Source: Bacteroidales bacterium (lineage in GTDB: Bacteria; Bacteroidota; Bacteroidia; Bacteroidales; UBA7960). From it: a stretch of 7,767 nucleotides of DNA. The notes beneath the pieces were generated by a model. It saw only the letters and a list, made by a program, of their open reading frames with translations, made no database searches and was not told the origin of the DNA. Location: NCBI GenBank assembly GCA_007131895.1, contig SLPR01000108.1:1-7767 (forward strand). Reading direction: 5' to 3'. The translations under genes and the position numbers were made by a program. Position 1 is the stretch's first letter. Each line of letters begins with the position of its first letter. Shown piece after piece: positions 5,546 to 7,767 of this stretch.

Positions 5546-6907
5546 TTAATATGTGTGTAACATTTTTTCACTATCCTCAGGCACTCCGGGTTTGGCAAAA
5601 CGATGGATCAGATAAACAGCCACAGCTGCCAGTAAACCATATATAAGTGTAAAGGCAACCGTTGTCAAAAGCATTTGTCCTGCGCTTACATTGGGAGAGA
5701 CCCCATCCTGGGTAAGCATAAGCCCGTAAACCACCCAGGGCTGACGTCCCATTTCGGTAACAATCCATCCCAGGGAATTGGCTAAAAGCGGGAGAAACAT
5801 TACGATAGTGGCCATTTTAAGATACAATTTGTTTTCTTCCAGTTTGTTGCGCCACCACTGGACCAGGCCGTATATGGAAAAAAGAATAAACAACATCCCT
5901 AAACCCACCATCAGTCGAAAACTCCAGTAAACTACTTTAACAGGTGGGATATAATCTCCCGGTCCATAAGCCTCTTCATACTCATTCTGAAGATCTTTCA
6001 TCCCCTTGACTTCACTTGTAGTGTTATTGTAAGCCAGTACCGAGAGCATATACGGCAACTTAAACTCCCGACTGGAAGTCATATTTTCCTGATCAATAAG
6101 CGCAAACATGGAAAAACTGGCTGGTTGCTCTGTTTCCCACAGACCCTCCATGGCGGCCATCTTCATGGGTTGGTGTATGACAGTATGTTGTGCATGTCTG
6201 TGACCTGTTGTAGCTACCAGCAATGCAGATACCGCGGTAAAAACAAGTGCAACCCTGGCCGACTTACCAAATATTTCTACCTGATTGTTTCGCAAAATCT
6301 GCCATGCACTGATGCCCAGCATAAAGAGACCCCCGGTTACAAAGGCTGCGATAACAGTGTGCTGAACCATTACAAGCATCTGCTCATTGAGCATAACAGC
6401 TACAAAATCGCTGAGCTCAGCTCTACCATTGTTCAATACAAAACCAATCGGAACCTGCATCCAGGCATTGGCAATTAGAATCCATAATGCCGAAAGAACT
6501 GAACCTAAAGCCACAAGCCAGATACTCAACAGATGGATGCCTTTGGGGAGCCGGTTCCAGCCAAAAAGCCAGACTGCAATAAAGGTCGATTCCAGGAAAA
6601 AGGCCATCAGTGCCTCAATGGCCAGCGGAATGCCAAAAATGTCTCCCACAAAACGTGAATAATTGGACCAGGCCATCCCGAATTGAAACTCCAATACGAT
6701 ACCTGTAACTACGCCAAGGGCAAAAATAATGATGAACAGTTTGCCAAAATACTTGGTCAGCAATTTATAGTGCTCACTATTGGTGCGATAATAAAAGGTC
6801 TGCAAAATTGCGGTAAGAACCGCCAGACCCATAGTTAGCGGGCTGAAGAAAAAGTGATAAACAGTTGTGATACCAAACTGCCACCTTGCAATTTCTATTA
6901 CTTCCAT
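5546..6907 (-). CDS. cydA: Cytochrome bd quinol oxidase subunit I, short Q-loop type
   Basis: This 453-residue protein is the catalytic heme-bearing subunit of cytochrome bd, which oxidises quinol and reduces O2 at high affinity in the cytoplasmic membrane. By alignment to E. coli CydA from memory, His18 (YHFFF) matches the b595 ligand, and His183 (VQHTV) and Met333 (SFRLMV) match the b558 ligands. Glu98 and Glu106 (AIEALMAFFLEST) line the proton/heme site, Lys249 and Glu254 are the quinol-loop residues, and GRQPW (387-391) is the family signature. E. coli CydA is about 520 residues; the shortfall lies mostly in the Q-loop (about 235-320), so this is a short-Q-loop enzyme. The Q-loop start is unusually His-rich (His236, 238, 241, 245). 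It is the first gene of the operon, with a candidate promoter 85 nt upstream and no Shine-Dalgarno before the ATG. Confidence 0.97.
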   Translation of the reverse strand: MEVIEIARWQFGITTVYHFFFSPLTMGLAVLTAILQTFYYRTNSEHYKLLTKYFGKLFIIIFALGVVTGIVLEFQFGMAWSNYSRFVGDIFGIPLAIEALMAFFLESTFIAVWLFGWNRLPKGIHLLSIWLVALGSVLSALWILIANAWMQVPIGFVLNNGRAELSDFVAVMLNEQMLVMVQHTVIAAFVTGGLFMLGISAWQILRNNQVEIFGKSARVALVFTAVSALLVATTGHRHAQHTVIHQPMKMAAMEGLWETEQPASFSMFALIDQENMTSSREFKLPYMLSVLAYNNTTSEVKGMKDLQNEYEEAYGPGDYIPPVKVVYWSFRLMVGLGMLFILFSIYGLVQWWRNKLEENKLYLKMATIVMFLPLLANSLGWIVTEMGRQPWVVYGLMLTQDGVSPNVSAGQMLLTTVAFTLIYGLLAAVAVYLIHRFAKPGVPEDSEKMLHTY

Positions 6908-6991
6908 AGGTTTATACTTTATATTATGTTGGGTTAAAAAAGATTTGTGGTGCGATACATTTTAAACATGCCAGCTCTTACGATTCAGGGC

Positions 6992-7021
6992 CAAAATTAT
7001 AAAAAAATTATATTTAAGCAA
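6992..7021 (-). promoter_or_regulatory. Probable promoter of the cydABDC operon
   Basis: On the minus strand TTG (7021-7019), a 19-nt AT-rich spacer and TAATTTTG (6999-6992) match the Bacteroidota consensus TTG-N17-23-TAnnTTTG. Transcription would start near 6986, giving a leader of roughly 78 nt before the cydA ATG. An imperfect dyad around TTTAAA lies in that leader at about 6957-6970 and could bind a regulator. I see no clear FNR/CRP-type TTGAT-N4-ATCAA site. The promoter call rests on consensus match and position only. Confidence 0.6.
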
Positions 7022-7326
7022 CAAAATACCTAAATTATTTCTTGCTTATTTCTTTGGATTTTGTTATATTATTAGGTTGGGGATTTTCTTTCCGGTTTAC
7101 AGGTTAACATCTATCGAGATTTTGAGGTCGAAAGTCCTTTCTGGAACTTCGGTAATGGCAGGTGTTGGTGTTGTCACGTCCTTTATTTGAAAGTTTTATG
7201 ACTGGATTTGCGGTCAGGAGAGCCTCCTCAAAAAAAAATACACAAAAATTGGTTTTCAATCTCTGTGATATATAGCTGTTTATGGGCTTGGTTCGCATTT
7301 TTATTGGAACCTGCCAGCTTTTTTTC
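7022..7326. other. Spacer between divergent cyd and rRNA promoters; nothing recognised
   Basis: I find no gene, RNA or repeat family in these 300 nt. A minus-strand frame at 7104-7298 (64 codons) has no ribosome binding site and an unremarkable polar composition, so I take it as chance. A small dyad AGGAG-agc-CTCCT (7216-7228) is followed by an A-run on the plus strand, the wrong polarity for a plus-strand terminator. The stretch may hold upstream activating sequence for the rRNA promoters, since AT-rich tracts increase towards 7320. Confidence 0.5.
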
Positions 7327-7355
7327 TTTGTAATTCGAAAATATATTTACCTTTG
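7327..7355 (+). promoter_or_regulatory. rRNA operon promoter P1 (upstream)
   Basis: TTTG (7327-7330), a 17-nt spacer and TACCTTTG (7348-7355) fit the Bacteroidota housekeeping promoter consensus. The following bases CAGCCGCAAAAG are the same type of early transcribed sequence seen at the other putative strong promoters in this window. It lies about 300 nt before the 16S 5' end and reads towards it. Confidence 0.65.
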
Positions 7356-7424
7356 CAGCCGCAAAAGCAAACAACGCTCTTTTTTTTGTTAAAAACATCG
7401 GGTAAAAAAAATAAAAAATTTTAC

Positions 7425-7454
7425 TTGCTGAGAAACAAAAAGTGTTTATCTTTG
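7425..7454 (+). promoter_or_regulatory. rRNA operon promoter P2 (proximal)
   Basis: TTG (7425-7427), a 19-nt spacer and TATCTTTG (7447-7454) match TTG-N17-23-TAnnTTTG, followed by CAATCCCAAAAG. It is about 100 nt downstream of P1 and gives a leader of roughly 195 nt before 16S. Tandem promoters are usual for rRNA operons, and A/T-rich tracts upstream (7381-7420) resemble an UP-element region. Confidence 0.7.
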
Positions 7455-7459
7455 CAATC

Positions 7460-7654
7460 CCAAAAGAAAAGATATTCTCTCAACGGAGAGGAATAAAAAA
7501 TAAGCGAACAAAAAGTTCATTGAAAGTATTGATATCAACCAAGAAAAAGCAAGCGAGTACCCGTTCAATTTTCCTTCGGGAATGAAGAACGAAAAAATAA
7601 GCCAGGGACTCAGACAAATATTTTCCTTTAGAGATAAAGGGATAACAAACTTTC
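7460..7654 (+). other. rRNA operon leader with small hairpins
   Basis: This is the transcribed leader between P2 and 16S. Two compact hairpins are visible. CTCTC (7477-7481) pairs with GAGAG (7486-7490) around an AACG loop, a boxB-sized element. TTCC (7571-7574) pairs with GGAA (7579-7582) around a UUCG tetraloop, extended by TTCA (7564-7567) with TGAA (7583-7586) across a 3-nt bulge. The bases just before 16S would be expected to pair with the 16S 3' flank to form the RNase III processing stem, but that partner lies outside the window. Confidence 0.6.
7514..7524 (+). promoter_or_regulatory. boxA-like antitermination element in the rRNA leader
   Basis: AGTTCATTGAA in the leader resembles the GTTCTTTGA-type boxA sequences that recur in Bacteroidota rRNA leaders and would recruit the NusB/S10 antitermination complex. 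It lies 24 nt after the small CTCTC/GAGAG hairpin. One core T is replaced by A, so the match is imperfect. Confidence 0.4.

Positions 7655-7767
<113 letters not shown>

Noticed and set aside
7216..7228. AGGAG/CTCCT hairpin as a transcription terminator
   Set aside because: On the plus strand it is followed by A's, not T's. On the minus strand the T's come before the stem, not after it.
7104..7298. Minus-strand 64-codon frame between cydA and the rRNA promoters
   Set aside because: No ribosome binding site or recognisable motif, and it sits in AT-rich promoter-type DNA.

Overview
The window looks like chromosomal DNA of a Bacteroidota bacterium, most likely class Bacteroidia. Three things point there. 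The 5' end of a 16S rRNA gene at the right edge has a Bacteroidales-like start. Putative promoters fit the Bacteroidota consensus (TTG, 17-21 nt spacer, TAnnTTTG). Most genes also lack a clear Shine-Dalgarno sequence. Placement below class is not secure from about 113 nt of 16S.

Layout, left to right. (1) Positions 1-346, minus strand: the start of mrpG (cut by the window edge) and complete mrpF, two membrane subunits of an Mrp/Mnh-type multisubunit cation/proton antiporter, joined by an ATGA stop/start overlap. No mrpE lies upstream. (2) Positions 347-950: about 600 nt without a convincing gene. It holds a good minus-strand promoter near 843-874 and several inverted repeats, the best being a compound stem-loop at 654-712. 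(3) Positions 951-6907, minus strand: a compact cydA-cydB-cydD-cydC operon. CydA and CydB form the cytochrome bd quinol oxidase, and CydD and CydC form the heterodimeric ABC exporter needed for its assembly. Gaps are 31, 15 and 13 nt, so the four genes are very likely co-transcribed, probably from a promoter at 6992-7021. (4) Positions 7022-7326: about 300 nt with nothing recognisable. (5) Positions 7327-7767, plus strand: two tandem rRNA promoters, a leader of about 200 nt with small hairpins and a boxA-like element, then the beginning of 16S rRNA. The rRNA operon and the cyd operon are divergent.

Functionally, the cyd operon makes a complete unit for high-affinity, non-pumping O2 reduction: the oxidase plus the thiol/heme-linked exporter. 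The Mrp genes belong to a separate unit that spends proton motive force to expel Na+ or other cations. There is no mobile element, CRISPR array or recognisable defence or biosynthetic island. The part least explained by known genes is the 347-950 spacer, where a promoter whose early transcribed bases resemble those of the rRNA promoters points into a structured region with no clear protein. This could be a small RNA, a long mrpF leader or a degenerate locus; the sequence alone cannot decide.
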